Shown: piece after piece, positions 16,214 through 24,835 of the stretch
Layout: each line of letters opens with the position of its first letter
How positions within the stretch are numbered: the first letter of the stretch is position 1
NCBI RefSeq assembly: GCF_000758945.1
Contig: NZ_JRND01000004.1
Span: 1-64,000, forward strand
Direction of reading: 5' to 3'
DNA from: Lancefieldella parvula_C
Lineage (GTDB): Bacteria; Actinomycetota; Coriobacteriia; Coriobacteriales; Atopobiaceae
Length of the DNA stretch: 64,000 nt
Notes under the pieces: model-generated
What the model was told of the DNA's origin: nothing
Databases searched by the model: none
Seen by the model: only the letters and a program-made list of their open reading frames with translations
Made by a program: the position numbers and the translations under genes

Positions 16214-17089
16214 CTACGAATCCAAATAAAACTCTTTAGAAGGAGTATACCTTCCATCCGGTAATCTTTTTACCATTCCACGAGCTTCATAATCAGTAAG
16301 AGAATTTAACACGGTAAGTACGTTTTCTGATAGCCTCCATGCAAGTTCTTCTGGTCTTGAAGGAGAAGCAATAAGTGAAGATAAAAGTGGTGTCAACTTC
16401 TTATCTTGCTTCAATTGTTCCTGAACTAGACAATCAAAATCTAAAGAGATTGCAATACCCAATGATGTCTCATCAGGAATAATTTGAGCACCTTCAGAGA
16501 TGAGTCTATTCGTACCAGCAGAAGCAGGAGAAAAGATAGACCCGGGTATTGCATAAATAGTTTTACCAAGAGCGTTAGCAAACTCAGCAGTACTCATGGT
16601 GCCTGAGCAAAGCCCTGCTTCCGTTACCAAGAGCACTTTACCTAATGCTGCAATAACCGCATTTCTTCTAGGAAAGGCATAACGTCTAGGAGGTGTTCCC
16701 CACCTGTCTAGAGAAATAACTGCTCCCCTTCCTTCTCGCGCTGCATCAAAAAGCTCTGCAGAGGTAGTTGGGTAGGTCACGTCTGCACCACAGCCTGCCA
16801 CTACAACAGTCTTTCCACCAGCATTAAGAGAAGCCATACCCGCCCTATAGTCGCAGCCAAGAGCTCCGCCAGATACCACCACAATATTGTTATCAGCAGC
16901 ACATCTACCAGCCATTTCTGCAATTGCCATTCCGTATGGAGTGGCTCTACGAGCTCCAATTACCGACATACAAGGTGCTTGCAAAACACTTCTATCTCCC
17001 ATTCCGTATATCACTTCGGGAGGATGATTGAGCAATAGCAGCTCTTTTGGATAATCCTCATCTTCTGATGAAATCTCCCATTTCTCCAT
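16214..17089 (-). CDS. dprA: DNA processing protein DprA
   Basis: Loads RecA onto incoming single-stranded DNA during transformation. 291 residues. The Rossmann-like core has 'MSVIGARRATPYGMAIAE', 'VVVSGGALGCDYRAGMASL', 'VAGCGADVTYP' and 'ISLDRWGTPPRRYAFPRRNAVIAAL'. A C-terminal winged-helix-like segment ends near 'LTDYEARGMVKRLPDGRYTPS'. It lies 2 bases from comM. Presence of dprA and comM suggests natural transformation is possible, though both genes are also widespread in bacteria not known to be competent. Confidence 0.95.
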   Translation of the reverse strand: MEKWEISSEDEDYPKELLLLNHPPEVIYGMGDRSVLQAPCMSVIGARRATPYGMAIAEMAGRCAADNNIVVVSGGALGCDYRAGMASLNAGGKTVVVAGCGADVTYPTTSAELFDAAREGRGAVISLDRWGTPPRRYAFPRRNAVIAALGKVLLVTEAGLCSGTMSTAEFANALGKTIYAIPGSIFSPASAGTNRLISEGAQIIPDETSLGIAISLDFDCLVQEQLKQDKKLTPLLSSLIASPSRPEELAWRLSENVLTVLNSLTDYEARGMVKRLPDGRYTPSKEFYLDS

Positions 17090-17091
17090 TA

Positions 17092-18588
17092 CTACTCCAA
17101 AGAACGAGACCTATAAGCTACAGCCTCAGATACGTCGTCTTTTGTCACCTTTTCATGGTGAGCAATATCTGCGATTGTCCGCGCAACTCTGCAAGTACGC
17201 GTTATTGCTCTACCTCCTAAATGAAGTCCTCGAGCAAATCTATGCAATAGTTGCAAAGCTGATTCATCAAAACTCTCCATGTACTTTTGGCGAGAAGTGC
17301 CATCCACTCCACGGGTTTCTCGCCAAGAGGCAAAGTCTCTACCAGAGACAACAAGTGAGCGCATACCTGCTGAAGTGAGTCCTAACTCACCTTGAATTAC
17401 TCGATCAGAAGAAGGTCGGGCCACATCACACACAATGTCTATTCGATCCATTAAAGGACCTCCAATTTTTGATTGATACGTAGAAATCTTTCCTGGAGAG
17501 CACTTGCAGGTGTGAGTTTTATCTCCAAAGTATCCGCAGGGACAGGGATTAGCTGCAGCAATGAGCTGAAACTGAGAAGGAAACTTATAGATACCATCCA
17601 CTCGCGCAAGACGTACATATCCATCTTCGATTGGCTGACGTAAAACCTGCAGCGTATTAGAAGCAAACTCGGGCAGCTCATCTAAAAAGAGCACACCTTT
17701 ATGGGCAAGAGAAATTTCTCCTGGGATGACAGGTCTGCCACCTCCAATCATGCCTGCTACAGAAGCTGAATGATGAGGAGACCTAAAGGGCCGTACACCT
17801 GCTTGAATAGAATCTGTTTCACACCCCGCTACAGAATGTATGAGCAAAACCTCGTCGCGCTCTTCTTTAGAGAGTTCTGGGAGGATAGTTGGAATTCTTT
17901 TAGCAAGCATAGTTTTACCTGCACCTGGCGGGCCAATCATGAGCATCCCCAGGTTTCCTGTGGCTGCGATTACGATAGCTCGCTTGACTAATTCCTGGTC
18001 AATCACCTCTTCAAAGTCTAAATTCTCGCTGAGCATTACTGTTTCAACAGCATGCTTACGCTGAACCAATGGCTTACAAAATGATTGATCTCTTAAACTC
18101 AAGTTGAGCAATGATTGAATTCCTATGACGTGACTCCAGTCAGAACCAAACAAATTGCAATCTGAAGAGGAGATTAGTTTCATTCCCAGTTTCTTAGCAA
18201 GCATTGCATACGCTGCCATACCTCTCACTGAAGAGATCTTGCCGTTTAATGAGAGTTCTCCAACAAACAGCCTGTTATGCACAATCTCTTGAGGAATCTG
18301 TCCAGTAGCTGCAAGAATAGCAACGGCTATAGGCAAATCAAATCCAGTACCTGTCTTTTTTATATCCGCAGGCGTCAAATTGATTGTTACCAGCAATCGA
18401 GGGATGGTAAAACCAACAGCTTTTAGTGAGCAGCGCACACGAGAACGAGATTCCATAATGGATCCGTCGGGCATACCTACGATGGTTATTCCAGGTATGC
18501 CGCCTGAAATACCCACTTCCACATCTACAGGTATTGCCTCAATTCCTCTAAGAGTTGCGGTATGAACGCAGATGGTTGCTTGACTCAT
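17092..18588 (-). CDS. comM: YifB/ComM family Mg-chelatase-like AAA+ ATPase
   Basis: Hexameric helicase that promotes branch migration during transformation. 498 residues. The N-terminal Lon-like fold begins 'ATICVHTATLRGIEAIPVDVEV', with Walker A 'GPPGAGKTML', 'FRSPHHSASVAGMIGGG', Walker B 'GVLFLDELPEF' and zinc-like 'PCPCGYFGD...C.C'. The start ATG overlaps the yraN stop by 4 bases. Two GGCGAGAA repeats lie inside it as an inverted pair at 17289-17324. Confidence 0.95.
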   Translation of the reverse strand: MSQATICVHTATLRGIEAIPVDVEVGISGGIPGITIVGMPDGSIMESRSRVRCSLKAVGFTIPRLLVTINLTPADIKKTGTGFDLPIAVAILAATGQIPQEIVHNRLFVGELSLNGKISSVRGMAAYAMLAKKLGMKLISSSDCNLFGSDWSHVIGIQSLLNLSLRDQSFCKPLVQRKHAVETVMLSENLDFEEVIDQELVKRAIVIAATGNLGMLMIGPPGAGKTMLAKRIPTILPELSKEERDEVLLIHSVAGCETDSIQAGVRPFRSPHHSASVAGMIGGGRPVIPGEISLAHKGVLFLDELPEFASNTLQVLRQPIEDGYVRLARVDGIYKFPSQFQLIAAANPCPCGYFGDKTHTCKCSPGKISTYQSKIGGPLMDRIDIVCDVARPSSDRVIQGELGLTSAGMRSLVVSGRDFASWRETRGVDGTSRQKYMESFDESALQLLHRFARGLHLGGRAITRTCRVARTIADIAHHEKVTKDDVSEAVAYRSRSLE

Positions 18589-19103
18589 TGCTCGTCCCAG
18601 CTAAATGCTCCAATTAAATGCCTTAGGCTTGCTGTGCTTGGAGCCACCAGATTAATAGCAACAACATCAAATCTAATAGAGGTAAGTGCTGGATGAAGCG
18701 CTGCATACATAAGCGCAAGCGTTCTGTATTTTTCCTGCTTTGCCCTATTTACAGCCAGCTCAGGCATGATGCTATCGTCTTTGTTCAAAATACGTCTTGT
18801 CTTTACCTCAACAAGCACAACGTTATCGCCATCTTGAGCAACAATATCAACCTCACCAATCTGACACGTCCAGTTAGTTTGGATAATTTTGTAGCCTCTT
18901 TTGATGACGTATTTTGCAGCAATCTCCTCGCCTTTCTCGCCAATTTGACGAGAAGACATCTCTTCTAGCGGAATTCTTCCCTCTTGTTCGTCATCCTCCT
19001 GAGGACTCTTATCCAGAGCCTTTGGCTCTTCCTGTGGAACAGGCTTCTCCTCTACCTCGTTAGATGTTGCGCCTACATGCTTACTTGTTTCTTTCTTGCT
19101 CAT
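18585..19103 (-). CDS. YraN family (UPF0102) predicted endonuclease with acidic N-terminal extension
   Basis: 172 residues. The C-terminal nuclease-like fold (about 60-172) has 'GEKGEEIAAKYVIKRGYKIIQTNW', then 'GEVDIVAQDGDNVVLVEVKTR', the D-ExK signature of restriction-like nucleases. The first 60 residues are a charged, low-complexity extension (KPVPQEEPKALDKSPQEDDE) not typical of the family. ATG 19103 has AAAGGAGAG upstream; the longer frame to 19145 is rejected. First gene of the yraN-comM-dprA-trmFO-xer run. Role unknown; the position next to comM and dprA is conserved in many bacteria. Confidence 0.88.
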   Translation of the reverse strand: MSKKETSKHVGATSNEVEEKPVPQEEPKALDKSPQEDDEQEGRIPLEEMSSRQIGEKGEEIAAKYVIKRGYKIIQTNWTCQIGEVDIVAQDGDNVVLVEVKTRRILNKDDSIMPELAVNRAKQEKYRTLALMYAALHPALTSIRFDVVAINLVAPSTASLRHLIGAFSWDEQ

Positions 19104-19234
19104 AACTCTCCTTTCATTGTGGGAGAGTTCAGTTTGCAGGAGCACTTTGACACTAACTTGACTGCTGTCTGTCTAAACAGCGTAATGATTCTGACGAAAG
19201 TAAAAAATTTGATATTACGGGCTTGCGGCTATAG

Positions 19235-19269
19235 AAAAAGCCCGTTCAATCCTCTTGGAATGAACGGGT
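19235..19269 (-). terminator. Terminator after rnhB
   Basis: Minus strand CCCGTTCA/TGAACGGG stem with a 12-base loop, followed by CTTTTTC, 47 bases beyond the rnhB stop. Confidence 0.8.
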
Positions 19270-19315
19270 CTCTGTTTGCGTCTGAAAGTTAATCTGATTA
19301 CTTAAATTGGGCGCA

Positions 19316-20089
19316 TTAAAACAGTCTTTGCGTCTTAACAAAGTTTCCACAAAACGACGCACGATGTATGGGAGAAAGTCCCATCTCACCAATAGCTTCA
19401 ATGTGTTCAGCGGAGGCATATCCTTTACATTCTGCCAGGTGATAGCCGGGGTACTCCTCGTCATAGGCCACCATTAAAGCATCTCGTGTTACTTTTGCCA
19501 CAATTGAGGCAGCGGCAATAGATGCAATACGTGCGTCACCCTTAACAAGAGTCTTCTCTTTAGGATGGATGTGCATAGGATTTCCATCAATCAAGACACA
19601 GTCAGGCTCAATACCTGTGTTTTTGACAGCTTGTAGCATAGCGTCTCTTAGACACTGTGCCATACCAACTTCATCAATCCTTTGAGGCGCAATATGAGCA
19701 ATACCAATTGCTGTCGCAATTTCTTGAATTTGCTCTGCAAGAATCTCTCGCTTTGTTGCGGTCAATTTTTTTGAGTCATTAAGTCCGTAAATAATAGGCT
19801 CATCAGGCAGACATACCGCACAAACTGTTAAAGGACCAGCTACAGAGCCTCTACCAACCTCATCAACGCCAACAACCAGTCCGCCTCCAGAAAGCTCCTT
19901 CTGAAAGCGATACATTTCTTCTACACGGGCCTTCTCGACGTGTTCTTTTTCAATACGCTTTTTAGCTGATTCCAACGCTTTGATAACTTGTTTACGAGGA
20001 TCTTCGCTATAACGAGCTATGAGTTCGTATACCTCAGACTCTGGAGCGTCGCTTAAACGAGCAATTATGTCTTTAGCAGAATCAGCCAT
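19316..20089 (-). CDS. rnhB: Ribonuclease HII
   Basis: Removes ribonucleotides from RNA-DNA hybrids and misincorporated ribonucleotides. 257 residues. The catalytic Asp-Glu pair lies in 'VVGVDEVGRGSVAGPLTVCAV', followed by 'LNDSKKLTATKRE', 'VLIDGNP' and 'ASIVAKVTRDALM'. An N-terminal 70-residue extension precedes the core. ATG 20089 has GGAGAAAAC directly upstream, so the six extra residues to 20107 are not used. It follows the rplS terminator. Confidence 0.96.
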   Translation of the reverse strand: MADSAKDIIARLSDAPESEVYELIARYSEDPRKQVIKALESAKKRIEKEHVEKARVEEMYRFQKELSGGGLVVGVDEVGRGSVAGPLTVCAVCLPDEPIIYGLNDSKKLTATKREILAEQIQEIATAIGIAHIAPQRIDEVGMAQCLRDAMLQAVKNTGIEPDCVLIDGNPMHIHPKEKTLVKGDARIASIAAASIVAKVTRDALMVAYDEEYPGYHLAECKGYASAEHIEAIGEMGLSPIHRASFCGNFVKTQRLF

Positions 20090-20118
20090 GTTTTCTCCAA
20101 ACCACATGACTATGGTAC

Positions 20119-20147
20119 TAAAAAAGCCGCCCGGAGGCGGCTTTAAA
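20119..20147 (-). terminator. Terminator after rplS
   Basis: Minus strand AAAGCCGCC/GGGCGGCTTTTTT hairpin, 17 bases after the rplS stop. Confidence 0.93.
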
Positions 20148-20163
20148 GAGCATATGAAGTTGA

Positions 20164-20505
20164 TTAGCGCTTCTCGCGAAGACGAGCAGCCTTACCAACA
20201 CGATCGCGCAGGAAGTAGAGCTTAGCGCGGTGAACAACACCGTGGCGAAGAACCTCAAGTTTAGCAATCTTTGGTGAGTGAAGTGGGAAAGTACGCTCAA
20301 CACCAATGCCGAAACTGATCTTACGAACGGTAAAAGTCTCACGAGAACCCTCGCCGGAAAGACGAATGATGTCACCCTGGAAGACCTGCTCACGAGTACG
20401 GTCACCCTCGACAATACGATAGTGAACCTTTACGTTGTCACCAACGCGGACCTCAGGAATGTCCTCGCGGATCTGCTGACGCTCAATAGCGCGAATGTAG
20501 TCCAT
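20164..20505 (-). CDS. rplS: 50S ribosomal protein L19
   Basis: Large-subunit protein at the subunit interface. 113 residues: 'VRVGDNVKVHYRIVEGDRTREQVFQG', 'ETFTVRKISFGIGVERTFPLHSPKI' features and 'RAKLYFLRDRVGKAARLREKR'. In many bacteria rplS ends the rpsP-rimM-trmD operon; here it stands alone, 8 kb away, with its own promoter and terminator, and lepB takes its place after trmD. Confidence 0.97.
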   Translation of the reverse strand: MDYIRAIERQQIREDIPEVRVGDNVKVHYRIVEGDRTREQVFQGDIIRLSGEGSRETFTVRKISFGIGVERTFPLHSPKIAKLEVLRHGVVHRAKLYFLRDRVGKAARLREKR

Positions 20506-20566
20506 TGTTTCCTCATCTCTAGAGGTGCCGACGCCCTTGCGAACGACACATAGTTAACACACAGAC

Positions 20567-20599
20567 GGAAAGTATACGTGAATACTTTCCACTGTACAA
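20567..20599 (-). promoter_or_regulatory. rplS promoter with a 9-bp inverted repeat over the -10 region
   Basis: Minus-strand TTGTAC (20599-20594), 17-base spacer, TATACT (20576-20571). The arms GGAAAGTAT (20567-20575) and ATACTTTCC (20582-20590) form a perfect 9-bp inverted repeat with a 6-base centre that covers the -10 and most of the spacer. Confidence 0.65.
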
Positions 20600-20618
20600 G
20601 GGTTAGTTTGGATAAAAC

Positions 20619-21677
20619 TTACTTTACATATCTTCTTTTACCCCAGGAACGAGGCAAGCGAAGGTCTTCAAACACTCTGGTTGCATATCTATCGGTCATA
20701 CCAGACACGTAATCCGCTACTTGAATCTCTGGATGATCAAAGTCATGACACTTGTATTCTGCAGGAACCTCATCTAAATGGTTAACAAAGTAATCAAACA
20801 GCTCAATGATAAGGTCATATGCCTTGGGCTCTTCATATTTTGCGTCTCCTGATGCGTACAGATTAGCAAACAGGAATGCTCTCATGGTCATCATGGCGCC
20901 CCACATAGAGTCGGTCATTTTAATATCGCCTACGCGAGAGCTCTCAGAGACAATATCGTGAACCATGTTTTCAATGCGCTCAGGTGAGCTATTTCCTAAA
21001 ACCTCACGAGCTTCAGTTGGGAGATACTCCTCCGAAAGAAGCCCTGCTCGTTTTGCGTCATCAATATCGTGCGTTACATACGCAATGCGGTCCGAAATGG
21101 CAACAATTCTTCCTTCTGCTGTTTCTGCGCGTAGATTACCTGAATGGCATCTAATACCATCAATAACCTCATGAGAAAGATTAAGACCTTGTCCGTCTTT
21201 CTCCAGATACTCAACAATGCGAGCGCTCTGCTGATTATGGGCAAAAATATACTCATTTCCTGGAGCGTCGGGGTCCATTCCCCTATACAGGCTAATGGCG
21301 TGCGAAAGCGCCTTCTCGCCAATATGGCCAAACGGCGTATGACCTAAATCATGTCCAAGTGCAATTGCCTCAGTAAGGTCTTCGTTTAAGCCCAGAGGAC
21401 GCGCAATTGAGCGCGCAATCTGCGAAACCTCAAGTGTATGAATAAGACGGGTTCTATAGTGGTCCCCTTCTGGGGCGAGAAAAACCTGTGTCTTGTGAGC
21501 AAGTCTTCTGAAGCTCTTGCTATGCAAAATACGGTCTCTATCACACTGATAACAGGTACGGTACTGGTCAGGTTCCTCTGCAATCGCACGACCTTTACTT
21601 TGATCAGAAAAAGCCGCTTCAGGAGATAAGATTTGATGCTCGCGAGCTTCAAGATCTTCTCGTCTAATGGATAACAT
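20619..21677 (-). CDS. dgt: Deoxyguanosinetriphosphate triphosphohydrolase-like protein (HD domain)
   Basis: Hydrolyses dNTPs to deoxynucleoside and triphosphate. 352 residues. HD-domain metal residues: 'RTRLIHTLEVSQIARSI' (His) and 'ALGHDLGHTPFGHIGE' (His-Asp), with a later Asp in 'ISDRIAYVTHDIDDA'. 'DRDRILHSKSFRRLAHKTQVF' is the family N-terminal signature. ATG 21677 has AAGGAGGTTCT upstream, so residues to 21698 are excluded. Commonly near dnaG in other bacteria; dnaG is not downstream here. Confidence 0.93.
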   Translation of the reverse strand: MLSIRREDLEAREHQILSPEAAFSDQSKGRAIAEEPDQYRTCYQCDRDRILHSKSFRRLAHKTQVFLAPEGDHYRTRLIHTLEVSQIARSIARPLGLNEDLTEAIALGHDLGHTPFGHIGEKALSHAISLYRGMDPDAPGNEYIFAHNQQSARIVEYLEKDGQGLNLSHEVIDGIRCHSGNLRAETAEGRIVAISDRIAYVTHDIDDAKRAGLLSEEYLPTEAREVLGNSSPERIENMVHDIVSESSRVGDIKMTDSMWGAMMTMRAFLFANLYASGDAKYEEPKAYDLIIELFDYFVNHLDEVPAEYKCHDFDHPEIQVADYVSGMTDRYATRVFEDLRLPRSWGKRRYVK

Positions 21678-21707
21678 AGAACCTCCTTGTACCTGCATCT
21701 TTTCCTC

Positions 21708-21735
21708 ATAATAGCAGGATATTACTATCTAGCAA
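21708..21735 (-). promoter_or_regulatory. Candidate dgt promoter
   Basis: Minus-strand TTGCTA (21735-21730), 16-base spacer, TATTAT (21713-21708). The -35 overlaps the T-tract of the ppdK terminator. Confidence 0.5.
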
Positions 21736-21764
21736 AAGAGGGCGACCGAAGCCGCCCTCTAGAG
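21734..21764 (-). terminator. Terminator after ppdK
   Basis: Minus strand AGAGGGCGGC/GTCGCCCTCT stem with a TTCG loop, then TTTTG. Located 28 bases beyond the ppdK stop. Confidence 0.85.
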
Positions 21765-21791
21765 TTTGTTGCAGTGTGTCTAGAAGAAAAC

Positions 21792-24554
21792 CTACTTAGT
21801 AGCAATCTTCTGTGGACCACCGTTAGCCTGAATCTTAGCCTGTGCTGCAGCAAGACGTGCAATTGGTACACGGTATGGTGAGCAGGAGACATAGTCAAGA
21901 CCAAGGTTGTAGTACATGTGGATGGACTCTGGATCGCCACCAGTCTCACCGCAGACACCAATGGTGAGGTTAGGATTACCCTTACGGCCACCCTCAACGC
22001 CCATACGGACAAGCTCTGCGACACCCTTATCAAGGGTTGCGAATGGGTTGGTCTTAACAATCTTGCGCTCAAGATAGAGAGGCATGAATGCAGACTCAAC
22101 GTCGTCACGAGAGAAGCCAAGGCAAGTCTGGGTGAGGTCGTTAGTACCGAAGGAGAAGAAGTCTGCGTGCTTAGCAATCTCCTCAGACATGATAGCTGCA
22201 CGTGGAAGCTCGATCATGGTACCAACTGGGATGTTGAGCTCAACACCGTACTCGTCAGCAACCTGCTTGATGGTCTGCTCAACCTCTTCACGGACCTGGA
22301 TGAGCTCCTCTTCGAAGCCAACCAGAGGAACCATGATCTCTGGACGAGGGTCAAGACCAACGCGCTTAAGCTCTGCAGCTGCGCTTGCGATAGCGCGGAC
22401 CTGCATAACGTTGAGCTCTGGGTAGACAAGACCAAGGCGGCAGCCACGAAGGCCGAGCATTGGGTTTGCCTCCTGGAAGGCATCAAACTTAGCGAGAAGA
22501 GCACGCTTTGCAGCGGTGTCCTTACCCTGCTCCTCATCGCGAGCAATCTCGACAGCAAGCTCACGTGGGGAATCAAGGAACTCATGCAGTGGTGGGTCAA
22601 GAAGACGGACAACAACGTCTTTGCCGTCCATTACCTTGAACATACCAAGGAAGTCACCCTTCTGAGCACGACCAAGCTGCTCGATAGCAAGCTGCTTAAC
22701 GTCTTCAGAGTCTGCAAGAATGAAGTCCTGAATGAGGTGCTTACGCTCACCAAGGAACATGTGCTCAGTACGGTCAAGACCAATTGCCTCTGCACCGTTA
22801 TCAACGGAAGTCTGAGCATCTGCTGGGTTATCAGCGTTTGCACGTACGCCAATGACGCGACCACGGGACTCGTCAAGGCGGACCTCATCTGCCCATGCAA
22901 GGATGGTCTGGAGGTCACCAGAGAGCTCTGGCTGAACAAGCTCAACAGCACCAAGGATGACGTCACCAGTGGTACCGTCGATGGAGATAACATCGCCCTC
23001 GTTAACAACAAGGCCGGAATCAGCAACGGTGAAGCGCTTGTTAGCAGCGTCAATGCGAAGTGTATCAACACCGCAGACGCAAGGAGCGCCCATACCACGA
23101 GCAATAACAGCTGCGTGGCTTGTCTTGCCGCCGTGGGAAGTTAGGATGCCCTCTGCAGCAACCATGCCGTGAAGGTCATCTGGAGTGGTCTCCCAACGGA
23201 CAAGAATACAAGGCTTGCCTGCCTCTGCAAAAGCCTCAGCGTCTGCAGAAGAGAAGACTGCAGCACCAACAGCTGCACCAGGAGAAGCGTTAAGACCCTT
23301 TGCAATGGTCTCATACTCAGCGTTAGGATCAAACTGTGGGTGCAGAAGCTGATCGAGCTGCTCAGGAGCAACACGAGAAACAGCCTGCTCCTTGGTAATA
23401 CGACCCTCTTCGTACATCTGAATTGCAACCTTGAGTGCAGAGAGAGCAGTACGCTTACCAACACGAGTCTGAAGCATCCAGAGCTTACCATTCTCAATGG
23501 TGAACTCGATGTCCATCATGTCTGCGTAGTGGTCCTCAAGAATCTCGAAGACGTGGAAGAGCTCCTCGCCTGCCTCCTTGAGTGCAGGAACCTTAACAAG
23601 GTCTGCAATAGGCTCAGTGTTACGAATACCAGCAACAACGTCCTCGCCCTGAGCGTTAATCAGGAAGTCACCGTAGCGCTCGTTGGTACCGTCTGCAGGG
23701 TTACGAGTAAATGCAACACCAGTTGCAGAAGTCTCACCCTTGTTACCAAAGACCATGACCTGAACGTTAACTGCAGTACCAAGCTCATCAGGAATCTTGT
23801 TCTGCTTGCGGTAAAGGATTGCGCGGTCGTTCATCCAAGAACCAAAGACTGCCTGCTCAGCAAGGCGGAGCTGGAGGTAAGGATCAGATGGGAAGACAGC
23901 GTAGCCGTTCTTGGAGACCTCTGGGTGCTCCTTAACGTCAACGTTTGCAGCAAAGATTCCCTTGAACCAAGTTACAAGGTCACGAAGGTCATTTGCGTCC
24001 AGCTCTGTATCAAGCTTAACGCCCTTCTCGGCCTTCTTAGCAGCAATTGCATCCTCAAAGAGCTGTCCAGAGACGCCCATAACAACGCCAGAGAACATCT
24101 GAACAAAACGACGGTAAGAGTCCCAAGCAAAGCGCTCGTTACCAGTCTGCTTAATGAGGCCCTGAACGGACTCATCGTTAAGACCAAGGTTAAGAACAGT
24201 GTCCATCATGCCAGGCATGGAGAATGGTGCACCAGAACGGACGGAGACAAGCAGTGGATCTTCTGCATCGCCGAGCTTCTTGCCCATGCGCTCCTCAAGG
24301 GTAGCCATAGCTGCGTCAATCTCATCAGTGACGCCCTCAGGCCAGACGTTGCCGTTGTTGGAATAAGCAACGCAAGTTTGGCAAGTAATTGAGAATCCTG
24401 GAGGTACAGGCAGACCAATCTTAGACATCTCTGCAAGGTTTGCTCCCTTGCCACCAACAATCCACTTTGCCTCTTCTACGGATGCGCCAGCGACCTCAGT
24501 AACATCGTTACCGGCGTGGTCCTTTCCGAAGCTGTAAACGTGCTTCTCGGACAT
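21792..24554 (-). CDS. ppdK: Pyruvate, phosphate dikinase
   Basis: Interconverts pyruvate + ATP + Pi and PEP + AMP + PPi. About 920 residues. Domains in order: nucleotide-binding ('WIVGGKGANLAEMSKIGLPV'), swivelling phosphohistidine domain ('GGKTSHAAVIARGMGAPC', His catalytic and the preceding Thr being the regulatory site in studied PPDKs), and the PEP barrel ('ELPRAAIMSEEIA', 'FGTNDLTQTCLGFSRDD', 'GVCGETGGDPES' with catalytic Cys). ATG 24554 has GGAGTGTT upstream; the frame to 24668 is an extension without a site. A half-length regulator-like gene lies just upstream (24836). Confidence 0.97.
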   Translation of the reverse strand: MSEKHVYSFGKDHAGNDVTEVAGASVEEAKWIVGGKGANLAEMSKIGLPVPPGFSITCQTCVAYSNNGNVWPEGVTDEIDAAMATLEERMGKKLGDAEDPLLVSVRSGAPFSMPGMMDTVLNLGLNDESVQGLIKQTGNERFAWDSYRRFVQMFSGVVMGVSGQLFEDAIAAKKAEKGVKLDTELDANDLRDLVTWFKGIFAANVDVKEHPEVSKNGYAVFPSDPYLQLRLAEQAVFGSWMNDRAILYRKQNKIPDELGTAVNVQVMVFGNKGETSATGVAFTRNPADGTNERYGDFLINAQGEDVVAGIRNTEPIADLVKVPALKEAGEELFHVFEILEDHYADMMDIEFTIENGKLWMLQTRVGKRTALSALKVAIQMYEEGRITKEQAVSRVAPEQLDQLLHPQFDPNAEYETIAKGLNASPGAAVGAAVFSSADAEAFAEAGKPCILVRWETTPDDLHGMVAAEGILTSHGGKTSHAAVIARGMGAPCVCGVDTLRIDAANKRFTVADSGLVVNEGDVISIDGTTGDVILGAVELVQPELSGDLQTILAWADEVRLDESRGRVIGVRANADNPADAQTSVDNGAEAIGLDRTEHMFLGERKHLIQDFILADSEDVKQLAIEQLGRAQKGDFLGMFKVMDGKDVVVRLLDPPLHEFLDSPRELAVEIARDEEQGKDTAAKRALLAKFDAFQEANPMLGLRGCRLGLVYPELNVMQVRAIASAAAELKRVGLDPRPEIMVPLVGFEEELIQVREEVEQTIKQVADEYGVELNIPVGTMIELPRAAIMSEEIAKHADFFSFGTNDLTQTCLGFSRDDVESAFMPLYLERKIVKTNPFATLDKGVAELVRMGVEGGRKGNPNLTIGVCGETGGDPESIHMYYNLGLDYVSCSPYRVPIARLAAAQAKIQANGGPQKIATK

Positions 24555-24697
24555 AACACTCCAAACTCTCAAACTGTCACACGCAAAGCGTGCACCAACA
24601 CGATTGAACGTAAAGACATCAAACCAAACACAGTTGGTTCTGTCCTCACATTCATAGTATGTTACCAACCTACGCGATTCATCTGAACAAAATAACG

Positions 24698-24723
24698 GTG
24701 AGCGGTCAATATCGACCGTTCAC
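24698..24723. promoter_or_regulatory. 26-bp near-perfect palindrome upstream of ppdK
   Basis: GTGAGCGGTC and GACCGTTCAC are 10-base arms with one mismatch, around a 6-base centre, about 145 bases before the ppdK ATG. No T-run follows on either strand, so it is more like an operator than a terminator. One arm contains ACCGTTCA. Confidence 0.45.
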
Positions 24724-24770
24724 AGAATTATTTACAAACTTATGGTTGCAAATTGTGAAATTCTCCATAA

Positions 24771-24800
24771 AGAAAACGAGCACCCAAAATGGATGCTCAT
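24771..24800 (-). terminator. Terminator after the PPDK-regulator-like gene
   Basis: Minus strand GAGCATCC/GGGTGCTC stem, 5-base loop, followed by GTTTTCTTT. It lies 38 bases past the stop at 24836, so the short gene above it ends a transcript. Confidence 0.7.
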
Positions 24801-24835
24801 TTAACTTTTTGATATTTTGAGGCATCAGCGCTCTC

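Noticed and set aside
21918..23144. 408-residue plus-strand frame opposite ppdK
   Set aside because: ppdK is unmistakable on the other strand; the frame is Leu/Cys/Asn-rich nonsense with no motif.
23169..24392. 407-residue plus-strand frame opposite ppdK
   Set aside because: Same reason; antisense shadow caused by codon bias.
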